Shown: positions 8,285-16,892, counted from the first letter of the stretch. The stretch: DNA of 28,534 nt from an uncultured Clostridia bacterium (GCA_934133175.1 CAKPAX010000021.1:1-28534); one strand, 5' to 3'. The notes: generated by a model from the letters alone, not told the origin. Translations and numbers: made by a program.

Positions 8285-8312
8285 TTGCTTTAAATTTGCA
8301 TAGTTTTATGAT
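8285..8312 (+). promoter_or_regulatory. Possible sigmaA promoter for recD2
   Basis: TTGCTT (8285-8290), 16-nt spacer, TATGAT (8307-8312), 40 nt before the recD2 start in the divergent intergenic region. The match is moderate; it is the best pair in the gap on this strand. Confidence 0.4.
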
Positions 8313-8351
8313 AAAATTAAGCAATATAAAATAAAAGAAAAGAGGCATATT

Positions 8352-10574
8352 TTGGAACTAAAAGGACAAGTAGTAGATATAATATATCAAAATGAAATTA
8401 ATAGTTATATGATAGCAACATTCGAAATGGAGGATGAAATTACAACAATAGTTGGATATCTTCCATTTATTAATAGTGGAGATATGTTAAAAGTAGTTGG
8501 AAAATATGTAGAACATAAAGAATATGGATTACAATTTAAAGTAGATACGTTTGAAAAATTAATGCCAGAAACAGTAGCAGGCTTAGAAAAATATCTAGCA
8601 AATGGAAATATAAAAGGAGTAGGCCCTGCAACTGCCAAAAAAATTGTTGAGCTATTTGGAAAAGAAACTGTACATGTTTTAAAATTTGAACCTGATAAAT
8701 TATCAAGAATTAAAGGAATATCAAAAGCAAAAGCACAAGAAATATCAGAAAGCTTTGTAGAAAATTGGGAAGTATGGCAAATTGTAGGATTTTTAGAAAA
8801 ATTTGGAATAGGTGCTGAAAATGCCAAAAAAGTTTATGATATGTTTGGAGTAAATGCAATAGATGAAATAGAGTCTAATCCATATATATTAATTGATATT
8901 GCAAGAGGAGTGGATTTTAATCAAATAGATAAAATGGCATTAGATTTAGGTATTGATTACACTAATAGTAAAAGAGTTAAAAGTGGTATTAAATATGCAT
9001 TAATACGTTCAACATATAATGGACACTGCTGTGTTTTAAAACAAAACTTATTGGATTTTGTAAAACAATTATTAAATGTTGATGAAGATATAATAGATGA
9101 TAATATAATAAAATTAAAAGTTGATGATGAAATTGTTATAGAGATTAGAGATAATGGACAAGAATGGATATATTTATATAATTTTTATAAATCAGAAGAA
9201 GATGTTGCAAGATTAATATTAAAATTAGATAATTATAAAAATGTAAAGAAAATTAGAAATATAGAAGCGGAACTAAATAAAGCGGAAAAAAATATAGACA
9301 TATATTTGTCAGATAAACAAAAAGATACTATAAAAGCAATAAATGATAATAATGTAACAATAATAACAGGAGGACCAGGAACTGGTAAAACAACAGTAAT
9401 AAAGACAATAATTGATATATATAAACAAAAAAAATATAAAACAGTACTATGTGCTCCTACTGGAAGAGCTGCTAAAAGAATGACAGAAACTACAGGAGAA
9501 GAGGCAAGTACATTACATAGATTATTAGAAATAAGAAAAATAAATGATGATTATTTAAAAAAACAAGATAATGAATATGAAGGAATGCCAATAGATGCAG
9601 ACTTAATAATTGTAGATGAGTTATCAATGGTAGATATATTTTTAATGAGATATTTATTAAAATGTATATATCCAGGAACTAAATTAGTACTAGTAGGAGA
9701 TAGTGACCAATTATCATCAGTAGGTCCAGGAAATGTTTTAAAAGATTTAATATTATCTGGGAAAATTACTACTGTACATTTAGACAAAATTTTTAGACAA
9801 GCTGCTAAAAGTAAAATAATTTTAAATGCACATAGAGTAAATAGCGGAATGAAATTTTTAAGTAAAGAGGAAGATACAGAAGAAACTAAAGAAGACTTTT
9901 TCTTTATAAAAGAAAGTTCACAAGAAGCAATGTTAAATCAAGTAATTTCATTATGTACAGGTAGACTAAAGAAATTTGGAGATTATGATTTTTTCTCAAA
10001 TATTCAAGTTCTAACACCAACTAAAAAAGGAATGTTAGGAACTAAAGAGTTAAACAAAGCTTTGCAACAAGTTTTAAATCCACATAGAGATGGAGAAAAC
10101 GAAAAGTCAAGCCTGGGAAGTGTATATAGAGTACAAGACAGAGTGATGCAAATAAAAAACAATTATGATATGCAATGGGAAAAGCAAAATGGAGAATTAG
10201 GAACAGGTGTGTTTAATGGAGAAATGGGAACAATTCTAGAAATTGATGATAAAAATAAATGTGTTCAAATAAAATTTGATGATGAAAAAACAAGTTGGTA
10301 TGAGTATTCTGAATTAGATCAAATTGAACATAGTTATAGTATAACAATTCATAAAGCACAAGGTAGTGAATTTGATGTTGTTATAATGCCAATTGCACAG
10401 TCTGCTCCTATGTTACTTACAAGAAATCTTTTATATACAGGAATAACAAGAGCTAAGAAACTTCTAATAATTATAAGTACAGATAAAATTATTGATTTTA
10501 TGATTCAAAACATTGATAGTAAAAAAAGAAATACGGGATTAGAATATAAAATAAGAATGCTTGAAAAAATATAA
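8352..10574 (+). CDS. recD2: RecD2-type 5'-3' DNA helicase (ExoV-alpha-like)
   Basis: A 740-aa SF1B helicase of typical RecD2 length. The N-terminal OB-like region and helix-hairpin-helix repeats (NIKGVGPATAKKIVELFG, LSRIKGISKAKAQEI; about residues 80-180) distinguish RecD2 from RecBCD-associated RecD. The motor has Walker A GGPGTGKTT (340-348), DELSMVD (Walker B, D422-E423), the GDSDQLSSVGPGNVL motif, and a C-terminal UvrD-C2 region with SYSITIHKAQGSEFDVVI and GITRAK (697-702). RecD2 is implicated in DNA repair and replication-fork processing. The start is TTG 8352 with AGAGG 6 nt upstream; no ATG fits the SD. comFC follows 17 nt after the stop. Confidence 0.95.
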   Translation: MELKGQVVDIIYQNEINSYMIATFEMEDEITTIVGYLPFINSGDMLKVVGKYVEHKEYGLQFKVDTFEKLMPETVAGLEKYLANGNIKGVGPATAKKIVELFGKETVHVLKFEPDKLSRIKGISKAKAQEISESFVENWEVWQIVGFLEKFGIGAENAKKVYDMFGVNAIDEIESNPYILIDIARGVDFNQIDKMALDLGIDYTNSKRVKSGIKYALIRSTYNGHCCVLKQNLLDFVKQLLNVDEDIIDDNIIKLKVDDEIVIEIRDNGQEWIYLYNFYKSEEDVARLILKLDNYKNVKKIRNIEAELNKAEKNIDIYLSDKQKDTIKAINDNNVTIITGGPGTGKTTVIKTIIDIYKQKKYKTVLCAPTGRAAKRMTETTGEEASTLHRLLEIRKINDDYLKKQDNEYEGMPIDADLIIVDELSMVDIFLMRYLLKCIYPGTKLVLVGDSDQLSSVGPGNVLKDLILSGKITTVHLDKIFRQAAKSKIILNAHRVNSGMKFLSKEEDTEETKEDFFFIKESSQEAMLNQVISLCTGRLKKFGDYDFFSNIQVLTPTKKGMLGTKELNKALQQVLNPHRDGENEKSSLGSVYRVQDRVMQIKNNYDMQWEKQNGELGTGVFNGEMGTILEIDDKNKCVQIKFDDEKTSWYEYSELDQIEHSYSITIHKAQGSEFDVVIMPIAQSAPMLLTRNLLYTGITRAKKLLIIISTDKIIDFMIQNIDSKKRNTGLEYKIRMLEKI

Positions 10575-10591
10575 AATATAGAGGTGATAAT

Positions 10592-11239
10592 ATATTAAAT
10601 AAAATTTTAGATCTAATATATCCACAAGTATGCGGGATTTGTGGAAAAATAGCCCCAAATTCACTATGCAACAAATGTGAAATTAAGTTAAAAAAACATT
10701 TTGAAATTCAAATAGATAATTATGAAGATTTTGATACATATTATGATAAACATATATATTTTTTTCAATATGAAGGAATTATAAGAAAATTATTATTAAA
10801 TTATAAATTTAACGAAAAATCATATTTATATAGAAGTTTTGTGAATTTTTTGTTAAAACAACAAAAAATTTTTGAAATTATAAAAACTTATGATATAATA
10901 CTTCCAGTACCAATTAGTAAAAAAAGATACAAGCAAAGAGGGTATAACCAAACAGAGTTAATTGCTAGGGAAATAAGAAAAAAAACAGATATTGAACTAG
11001 TAACAAATTGTTTGTATAAAGAGAAAAATAATGTACCGCAAAGTACATTAAATAAAGAAGATAGAATTGAAAATGTAAAAAATGCATACATAATTAAAAA
11101 TTCAAAAATAATAAAAGATAAAAGAGTAATAATATTTGATGATATTTATACAACTGGAAGTACAGTAAATGAATGTAGTAAATTATTAAAACAAAATAAT
11201 GTAAAAGAAATTTTAGTAATGACAATTGCAAAAGATTAA
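10592..11239 (+). CDS. comFC: ComF family protein (phosphoribosyltransferase fold), probable AUA start
   Basis: A 215-aa ComFC-like protein. Reading from ATA 10592 gives the expected N-terminus (LNKILDLIYPQVCGIC...), with a zinc knuckle at Cys 14, 17, 26 and 29. The middle includes PVPISKKRYKQRGYNQTELIA, and the PRPP-binding loop VIIFDDIYTTGST lies at 179-191. No ATG, GTG or TTG occurs in this frame between the in-frame TGA at 10562 and GTG 10841. Starting at 10841 would remove the zinc domain and core residues. SD GAGGTG (10581-10586) lies 5 nt before the ATA, so non-canonical AUA initiation is the best reading, with a sequencing error as alternative. ComF proteins support DNA uptake in competent bacteria. 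It sits in an operon with recD2. Confidence 0.82.
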   Translation: MLNKILDLIYPQVCGICGKIAPNSLCNKCEIKLKKHFEIQIDNYEDFDTYYDKHIYFFQYEGIIRKLLLNYKFNEKSYLYRSFVNFLLKQQKIFEIIKTYDIILPVPISKKRYKQRGYNQTELIAREIRKKTDIELVTNCLYKEKNNVPQSTLNKEDRIENVKNAYIIKNSKIIKDKRVIIFDDIYTTGSTVNECSKLLKQNNVKEILVMTIAKD

Positions 11240-11263
11240 AAATAAAACAAAGGAGAAAAATTA

Positions 11264-13246
11264 ATGGAAGATTTAGTTGAAAGTATTTTAGATTATGTAA
11301 GATCAGATTATACAGATTATGCAATAATGATAAATGGTGAATGGGGTTCTGGAAAAACTCATTTTTGGAATCACAAAATAAAAAATAAGATAGAATCAAT
11401 GCAATTAAATGGAAAAAAATTCACTACTATATACATGTCCTTATATGGAATATCAAATCTAGAAGATATAAGTAAAAAAATATTTATAGAAACAACTCAA
11501 CTAATGGATAAAAACCTAAGAAAATATATGAACTCTAATGGAATATCAAGTATACCAGAATATGCAAAAACTGGAATAGATATGGCAAATTTTTTTGGAG
11601 TTTCACAAAATGGCGAAAGATTAGATTATTCCGAATTCTTTTCAACAGATGACAAAGTTTTATGCTTTGATGACCTAGAAAGAGCTAATGTAGATGTTAT
11701 AGATATTTTAGGATATATTAATAACTTTGTTGAACATGACCATATAAAAACAATAATTATATGTAATGAAAAGGAATTATCAACAAAATTAAAAAGTAGT
11801 AATCTAGAAATGAAAACATTTATAGCAACCTATTTATTAGATAAACAAGGGGACTTAGACAAAAATGACAAGCCAATGGTTGAAAAAATTAGAGATAAAA
11901 TAGAATATGTATTTGATAAAGCAAATGATTATGAAAGAATAAAAGAAAAATTAATAGGTGAAACATTTGAATATGCACCAAAATTTGATTATATAATAAA
12001 TGGTATTTTAATGAGATATGAAAATAATCCTGATTTAATAAGGTTTTTAAGAGAAAATACAGGGTTAATTATTTCAACATTTAATAAGAGTGGTACAAGA
12101 AACTTAAGGATTTTAAAACACTCATTAAATGATTTTAAGAAAATTTTCGAAATGGTAAGTAAATCATATCCAAATACAAATCATAGAGTAATGCAAACAA
12201 TGCTTATATTTACAATAGCTGTTTCATTTGAAATAAAAGCTGGAAAAATAACAAAAGACAAATTTGTAAATATTAAAGATAATGAAGAATATAAATCATT
12301 GTTAGTATCATCAAGAGTATTAATGGATAATAGGCAATTTTATATTAAAGAATTTGATAGTAATTATTATTATAATTTTAAAGCAGAATATAGATTCTTT
12401 AAATTTATAGAATATTATGTAAGAACAAGAATATTTGATATGAAAATATTTAAAGATAATATGGAAACAATAAGAAATACAGTAGATACAGAAAATCTAC
12501 CAGGATATAAAAGATTGCTTACAGAAGAATATTGGAAAATATCAGATGATCAATTTGATAATGTTATAAATGAAGTAATTGAAGATGTAAAAGCAGGAAA
12601 ATTAAAATTAATAGAAATTGTTAAACTATTTGCATATTTTAGTTATTTTTCAAGAAAAAATTTAATTAATTATGATTTGAAAACATTAAAAACGATATTT
12701 TTTAATGGAATGAATATTTCTGCATTAACATCAGAATATTGTCCTAATGTAGAAGAAGAATTAGGAAAAATTGCAATAGAAGAAGTTGCGGAAGATATGA
12801 ATGATATATTAAAACATTTTAACAATTTAAATGATCAATTATTAGATAAAATGTATAAAGAAAAAGCAGAAGATGTATTTAAATGTATACCTATGAGAAT
12901 GGAACAATTTTATGAAAAATTTGATAAAGAATGTATGAATATACCTATATTTAAGTATTATGATGTATATCAATTATTTCAAAGAATATCTTGTGCAAGT
13001 AATGAAGATATAGTAATTATTAAAGAAAAATTAATGAACAGGGCAGAGAAATATACTAAAGAAATAGAACCAGAAATGAAAAATATTAAATTATTAAAAC
13101 AAGTAACAGATGATTATATAAAAGGTAAAGATATAACAATTAAAATAGTTATGTTAAAAGATTTTTCTAAAGAATTAGGATATATTTTAGATAAATATAA
13201 AACAAGTTTTTTACCTAAAAAAGAAGTTGAACAGGTAGAAGAATAA
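11264..13246 (+). CDS. KAP-type P-loop NTPase
   Basis: A 660-aa protein with an N-terminal P-loop NTPase domain. Walker A is GEWGSGKT at residues 25-32, directly after a short helix. Walker B is VLCFDD (132-137), followed by LERA, a pattern typical of KAP-family ATPases (STAND/AAA-like). The IICNEKEL strand (about 165) is consistent with sensor 1. The C-terminal half (about 300-660) is helical, charged and without recognisable domain. No transmembrane insert, common in other KAP proteins, is evident, so it is probably cytosolic. KAP proteins occur in phage defence and in membrane-associated signalling, but this one sits in a housekeeping context, 24 nt after comFC and upstream of spoVT. Its role is unknown. 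SD AAGGAG precedes ATG 11264. Confidence 0.8.
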   Translation: MEDLVESILDYVRSDYTDYAIMINGEWGSGKTHFWNHKIKNKIESMQLNGKKFTTIYMSLYGISNLEDISKKIFIETTQLMDKNLRKYMNSNGISSIPEYAKTGIDMANFFGVSQNGERLDYSEFFSTDDKVLCFDDLERANVDVIDILGYINNFVEHDHIKTIIICNEKELSTKLKSSNLEMKTFIATYLLDKQGDLDKNDKPMVEKIRDKIEYVFDKANDYERIKEKLIGETFEYAPKFDYIINGILMRYENNPDLIRFLRENTGLIISTFNKSGTRNLRILKHSLNDFKKIFEMVSKSYPNTNHRVMQTMLIFTIAVSFEIKAGKITKDKFVNIKDNEEYKSLLVSSRVLMDNRQFYIKEFDSNYYYNFKAEYRFFKFIEYYVRTRIFDMKIFKDNMETIRNTVDTENLPGYKRLLTEEYWKISDDQFDNVINEVIEDVKAGKLKLIEIVKLFAYFSYFSRKNLINYDLKTLKTIFFNGMNISALTSEYCPNVEEELGKIAIEEVAEDMNDILKHFNNLNDQLLDKMYKEKAEDVFKCIPMRMEQFYEKFDKECMNIPIFKYYDVYQLFQRISCASNEDIVIIKEKLMNRAEKYTKEIEPEMKNIKLLKQVTDDYIKGKDITIKIVMLKDFSKELGYILDKYKTSFLPKKEVEQVEE

Positions 13247-13247
13247 G

Positions 13248-13295
13248 AAAAAAGAATTTCTATATAAAAAATAATTATATAGAAATTCTTTTTTT
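13248..13295 (+). terminator. Intrinsic terminator after the recD2-comFC-KAP operon
   Basis: A 19-bp near-perfect inverted repeat (13248-13266 with 13276-13295), 9-nt loop, ending in a T7 run. It begins 2 nt after the KAP gene stop. Confidence 0.88.
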
Positions 13296-13308
13296 ATAAA
13301 TAAATTTT

Positions 13309-13337
13309 GTATAAAAAATTCCTTTTTTGACATACTA
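13309..13337 (+). promoter_or_regulatory. SigmaG-like forespore promoter of spoVT
   Basis: GTATA (13309-13313), 17-nt spacer, CATACTA (13331-13337). This fits the published B. subtilis sigmaG pattern (-35 GHATR, -10 CATNHTA, about 17-18 nt apart), and spoVT is a known sigmaG gene there. A TTGACA at 13327-13332 has no matching -10 at 17 nt, so a sigmaA promoter is less convincing. Confidence 0.6.
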
Positions 13338-13370
13338 AAAAAAGACAAAAAAATCAAAAGGAGGAAGTTT

Positions 13371-13925
13371 ATGAAAGCAACAGGAGTTGTAAGAAGAATA
13401 GATGATTTAGGTAGAGTTGTTATTCCAAAAGAAATAAGAAAAACATTAAGAATAAAAGAAGGAGACCCATTAGAGATTTTTACAGATAGAGAAGGACAAG
13501 TAATATTAAAAAAATATTCTCCAATAGGTGAACTTTCAGAATTTGCTTCTGGATATGCAGAAACATTATCAAAAACAACCGGGCATATTGCATGCATTAC
13601 AGACAAAGATACGGTAATAGCAGTATCTGGAGGTTCTAAAAAAGAATTTTTGGAACAAAGTGTTAGTGATGAATTAGAACAACTTATGGAAGATAAGGAA
13701 ATATATACAAGTAAAGAAAATAGTGATATATCAATGCCAATTATAAAAAATGATAATAGAGAAAGAAAATATAATTCACAAGTAGTATATCCAATAATTT
13801 CAAATGGTGATACCATAGGAACAGTTATATTGATGTCAAAAGAAGCTAATACAAAAATGAATGATGTAGAAAAAAAAGTTGCACAATCTGCAGCAACATT
13901 TTTAGGAAGTCAAATGGAAATATAG
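13371..13925 (+). CDS. spoVT: Stage V sporulation protein T, AbrB-family regulator
   Basis: A 184-aa protein with an N-terminal AbrB-type swapped-hairpin DNA-binding domain (MKATGVVRRIDDLGRVVIPKEIRKTLRIKEGDPLEI, about residues 1-50). A C-terminal GAF-like domain (about 55-184) makes it SpoVT rather than AbrB/Abh, which lack it. SpoVT adjusts late forespore gene expression (sigmaG regulon) and spore coat/germination properties. Start ATG 13371 has AGGAGG 7 nt upstream. It is monocistronic: a long terminator precedes it, a sigmaG-like promoter drives it, and a shared bidirectional terminator follows. This is strong evidence that the organism makes endospores. Confidence 0.93.
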   Translation: MKATGVVRRIDDLGRVVIPKEIRKTLRIKEGDPLEIFTDREGQVILKKYSPIGELSEFASGYAETLSKTTGHIACITDKDTVIAVSGGSKKEFLEQSVSDELEQLMEDKEIYTSKENSDISMPIIKNDNRERKYNSQVVYPIISNGDTIGTVILMSKEANTKMNDVEKKVAQSAATFLGSQMEI

Positions 13926-13928
13926 TAA

Positions 13929-13981
13929 AAAAAGAGTTTTAATACATGTAAAATAATTTTACATGTATTAAAACTCTTTTT
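13929..13981. terminator. Bidirectional terminator between spoVT and the HopA1-like gene
   Basis: A perfect 25-bp inverted repeat (13929-13953 with 13957-13981) with a 3-nt loop, A5 on the left arm and T5 on the right arm. It would therefore terminate both converging transcripts. The right arm overlaps the last base pairs of the minus-strand gene. Confidence 0.9.
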
Positions 13982-15059
13982 ATTTATAATATTCATCATT
14001 ATTTTTTGATAAGTTTTGATTTGTATATTGATTTTTTGATAAATCAATATCCCTCATTTTAAGTCCATTGATATAAGAAAGTTGTTTTAATTTATTTGCC
14101 ATACTATTTATTAAATAATTGTGGTAATTGGATTCTAAATAAGGTAAATTTTGTATAAATAATTTTGAATCGTTTGAATAATCTGAAGAAAGTAAAAAGT
14201 CTAATTTAGAGTCTTGCTTTGCTATTTCTTTTGCAGATTCCATGTAACTGTCTTCTAATGCTAATGAAATCATCTTATTATGAGAATTAGCATTAATTTT
14301 CGATCCATTTAATTTTGTAAAATAATTTACCTGTGGTTCAAAACCATATGTCATATATTGGTTTATTTGGTTCCCGAATGGATTTACATTTTGTGAGAAT
14401 TCAAATAAATCTGGTCTTTCACATATTAGACTATTTACAGAAGAAACAGTATTTGAATAATGTTTTTGATCTGTATATATAACAATTTTTTCGGATCTAG
14501 GATATTTGTAATTTTCAATAGTTGAAGCAAATTTTAAATAAAAATTATCTTCGTTGTTTTTTTGTAAGATGTTTGTTGCTAGTTCTGCTATATTTTCTGG
14601 TTTGCAATTTAAATATATTCTAATCATATCTTTTTTATCTGGTAATTTATAATTAGAACTTTGTATATGATAGAATACTGGATCGCCATTTTGTGAATAA
14701 TTAGTTTTTAAAGTATATGAATTATTATTTTTTAAGCTAGCAAATAAATTATTTTCATCTGTAATATTTTTTTGAGAATAACATTTAGGTCCACCATTAA
14801 TTCTAATAAGAGCATCATATGGCTTGGCTGGAATTGCTGTTTTGTCAGATAAATCTGCTAACTCATAATATGAAGAAAGAAATTGCATTATACTTGATTC
14901 CAATTCAGGACTTACAAAGTTTTCAGATGATTTATAGTCAAGAAAAGTATGTGAGATTTTTTTGTATGGGTTATCTTTTGGTTCAGGCAATTGATAGGTC
15001 TTTTCTTTCTTAAATATTTTATTAAAAAATGCTTGCAATTTATTAATTGTTTTTAACAT
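13980..15059 (-). CDS. HopA1-like protein (tentative)
   Basis: A 359-aa soluble protein without signal peptide. The central block (MIRIYLNCKPENIAELATNIL, FYLKFASTIENYKYPRSEKIVIYTDQKHY, about residues 140-215) resembles the HopA1 family: a strand with RIYLN, a KF strand, then a YPRxDxxVxY-type segment. HopA1 was named for a type III effector of Pseudomonas, but relatives occur in many bacteria. One (LxmY type) is part of class V lanthipeptide synthesis, where it is proposed to act as a lyase on phosphorylated Ser/Thr. No precursor peptide or kinase gene is nearby, so a lanthipeptide role is not supported here. SD AGGAGA precedes the start and a good promoter lies at 15090-15118. The family call is by eye and uncertain; the gene itself is secure. 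Confidence 0.6.
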   Translation of the reverse strand: MLKTINKLQAFFNKIFKKEKTYQLPEPKDNPYKKISHTFLDYKSSENFVSPELESSIMQFLSSYYELADLSDKTAIPAKPYDALIRINGGPKCYSQKNITDENNLFASLKNNNSYTLKTNYSQNGDPVFYHIQSSNYKLPDKKDMIRIYLNCKPENIAELATNILQKNNEDNFYLKFASTIENYKYPRSEKIVIYTDQKHYSNTVSSVNSLICERPDLFEFSQNVNPFGNQINQYMTYGFEPQVNYFTKLNGSKINANSHNKMISLALEDSYMESAKEIAKQDSKLDFLLSSDYSNDSKLFIQNLPYLESNYHNYLINSMANKLKQLSYINGLKMRDIDLSKNQYTNQNLSKNNDEYYK

Positions 15060-15089
15060 TTTTATCTCCTAAAAGTTTATTTTAAACTT

Positions 15090-15118
15090 ATTTTAGCATT
15101 GCTATTTAAAAATATCAA
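15090..15118 (-). promoter_or_regulatory. SigmaA promoter of the HopA1-like gene
   Basis: On the minus strand: TTGATA (15118-15113), 17-nt spacer, TAAAAT (15095-15090), ending about 30 nt before the start codon. Confidence 0.6.
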
Positions 15119-15144
15119 TACTGAAAGATAAACTTAGGAAATAC

Positions 15145-15173
15145 TTGTCAAAATTTCAAAAATAATGTATAAT
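15145..15173 (+). promoter_or_regulatory. SigmaA promoter of the acyltransferase/GT8 operon
   Basis: TTGTCA (15145-15150), 17-nt spacer, TATAAT (15168-15173). It is back-to-back with the promoter of the divergent HopA1-like gene; the two -35 boxes are 26 nt apart. Confidence 0.7.
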
Positions 15174-15258
15174 TACACAATGATTAAAGACTATAATTAT
15201 CTTAAAAATAAACAATAAAAAAATGATTTAAACATTAAATAAGTGTGGAGACAAGATA

Positions 15259-16038
15259 ATGAAAAAAACGTATAAAAAAATATATTATTATAAAAACTAT
15301 AATGAGGATGTTGTAGAAAGTGCAAATCAAAATTATGAATTACCAAAAGATTATATTTGGATTAATAATGGTATTACTTACAAGATAAAATCAAAAATAA
15401 TATATTTTATTGCAAAAATATTTGGATATTTTTATTGTAAATTTGGATTAAAAGTTAAATTTGTAAATAATAAAATTTTAAGAAAATACAAAAATAATGG
15501 ATACTTTGTGTATGGAAATCATACTCAAGTATTAGGAGATGTATTTATTCCATCACAAATATCAAGAAATAAGAGAATATATACAGTAGTAAGCCCAGCC
15601 AATTTAGGAGTAAAAGTAATTGGAAAGATTTTACTAGAACTAGGTGCATTGCCAATCCCTTCTACAATAACAGAAATGAAAAAATTTACAGATGCAATAA
15701 AATATAGAATTAAAGAAAACAAAGCAGTAATAGTATATCCGGAAGCACACGTGTGGCCATATTATACAAAAATACGTGAATTTGAAAATACATCTTTTAA
15801 ATTTCCAGTTGAGTGCAATGTACCAACTTTTTGTATGACAACAACATATTATAGAAGAAAATTTTCAAAAAAACCTGGAATTAAAGTTTATATAGATGGA
15901 CCATTTTTTTCAGATGAACAATTAAATAAAAAACAAAGACAAGAAGAATTAAAAAATAAAATATATAATTGTATGTTAGAGAGAAGCAAAAATAATAATT
16001 ATGAATATGTAAAATATGAAAAAATAGAACAAGATTAA
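15259..16038 (+). CDS. PlsC-type acyltransferase (1-acylglycerol-3-phosphate acyltransferase-like)
   Basis: A 259-aa LPLAT-superfamily acyltransferase. Motif I reads GNHTQVLGD, with H88 and D94 separated by five residues where the family usually has four (HX4D). Motif III is VYPEAHVWPYY with Glu162. An amphipathic/hydrophobic stretch (about residues 45-65) would seat it on the membrane. Such enzymes transfer fatty acyl groups from acyl-ACP or acyl-phosphate to a glycerolipid or glycan hydroxyl. It heads a four-gene unit with two GT8 glycosyltransferases and a second acyltransferase, which suggests synthesis of an acylated glycolipid or surface glycan rather than bulk phosphatidate. SD is GGAGA before ATG 15259. 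Confidence 0.82.
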   Translation: MKKTYKKIYYYKNYNEDVVESANQNYELPKDYIWINNGITYKIKSKIIYFIAKIFGYFYCKFGLKVKFVNNKILRKYKNNGYFVYGNHTQVLGDVFIPSQISRNKRIYTVVSPANLGVKVIGKILLELGALPIPSTITEMKKFTDAIKYRIKENKAVIVYPEAHVWPYYTKIREFENTSFKFPVECNVPTFCMTTTYYRRKFSKKPGIKVYIDGPFFSDEQLNKKQRQEELKNKIYNCMLERSKNNNYEYVKYEKIEQD

Positions 16039-16051
16039 TGGGAGATGTTAA

Positions 16052-16882
16052 ATGAATATTTTATATTGTGGTGATAAAAATATAATAGATGGATTAATAA
16101 TATCAATACTTTCATTACTAAAAAATACAAATGAAATACTAAATATATATGTGTTAACTGCAAGTATAAAATTAGAAGAAAAAGAATATAAAGCGATTTC
16201 AAGTGAAGAAATTAATATTCTAGATAAAATAGTAAAAGAAAAAAATTCTAATAACTTTGTAAAAGTGATAGATATTACAAAAAAATTTGCAAAAGAAGTA
16301 CCATTAAAAAATATAAAAACACGCTTCACACCATGTTGTATGTTAAGATTATTTGCAGATGAAATACCAGAATTACCTAAAGATAGAATTTTATATTTAG
16401 ATAATGATGTAATATGCAGAAAAGATTGTAGTGATTTTTATAATCAAAATATAGATGATACAGAATTAATAGGAGTTTTAGATTATTATGGAAAATGGTT
16501 CTTTAAGAAAAAAAATTTAAAATTTGATTATATAAATTCAGGAGTACTTTTATTAAATATTAATAAAATAAAAGAAACAAAGTTATTTGAAAAGGCAAGA
16601 AAAATGTGCATAGAAAAGAAAATGTTTATGCCGGATCAATCTGCGTTAAATAAATTGTCAGTAAAGAAAAAAATTTTACCAAGAAAATATAATGAACAAA
16701 GAAGATTAAAAAAAGATACTGTGATACAGCATTTTACTACAAGTTTTAGAATATTTCCTGTATTTCATTCAGTTACTATAAAACCTTGGAATATAGAAAA
16801 TGTGCATAAAAAATTAAAAATTTTTGAATATGATGACTTATTTGAAGAATATAAAAAAATAATAAAACAAATAAAAAATTAG
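16052..16882 (+). CDS. Family 8 glycosyltransferase (GT8), first of two
   Basis: A 276-aa GT-A fold glycosyltransferase. It starts with MNILYCGDKNIIDGLIISILSLLKN, the usual GT8 nucleotide-binding start. The metal-binding DxD is LDNDV (D117-N-D119), followed by FDYINSGVLLLNI, MPDQSALN and a C-terminal QHFTTSFR...KPW segment with the His that completes metal binding in GT8 enzymes. GT8 enzymes (LgtC-like, general stress protein A-like) transfer galactose or glucose with retention of configuration. No signal or membrane segment is seen, so it acts on the cytosolic face. It starts 14 nt after the acyltransferase and ends 10 nt before the next GT8. Confidence 0.9.
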   Translation: MNILYCGDKNIIDGLIISILSLLKNTNEILNIYVLTASIKLEEKEYKAISSEEINILDKIVKEKNSNNFVKVIDITKKFAKEVPLKNIKTRFTPCCMLRLFADEIPELPKDRILYLDNDVICRKDCSDFYNQNIDDTELIGVLDYYGKWFFKKKNLKFDYINSGVLLLNINKIKETKLFEKARKMCIEKKMFMPDQSALNKLSVKKKILPRKYNEQRRLKKDTVIQHFTTSFRIFPVFHSVTIKPWNIENVHKKLKIFEYDDLFEEYKKIIKQIKN

Positions 16883-16892
16883 GAGGAAAAAA

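Noticed and set aside
10841..11239. GTG at 10841 as comFC start
   Set aside because: It would remove the four-Cys knuckle and about 83 residues that are clearly part of the ComF family, and it has no SD.
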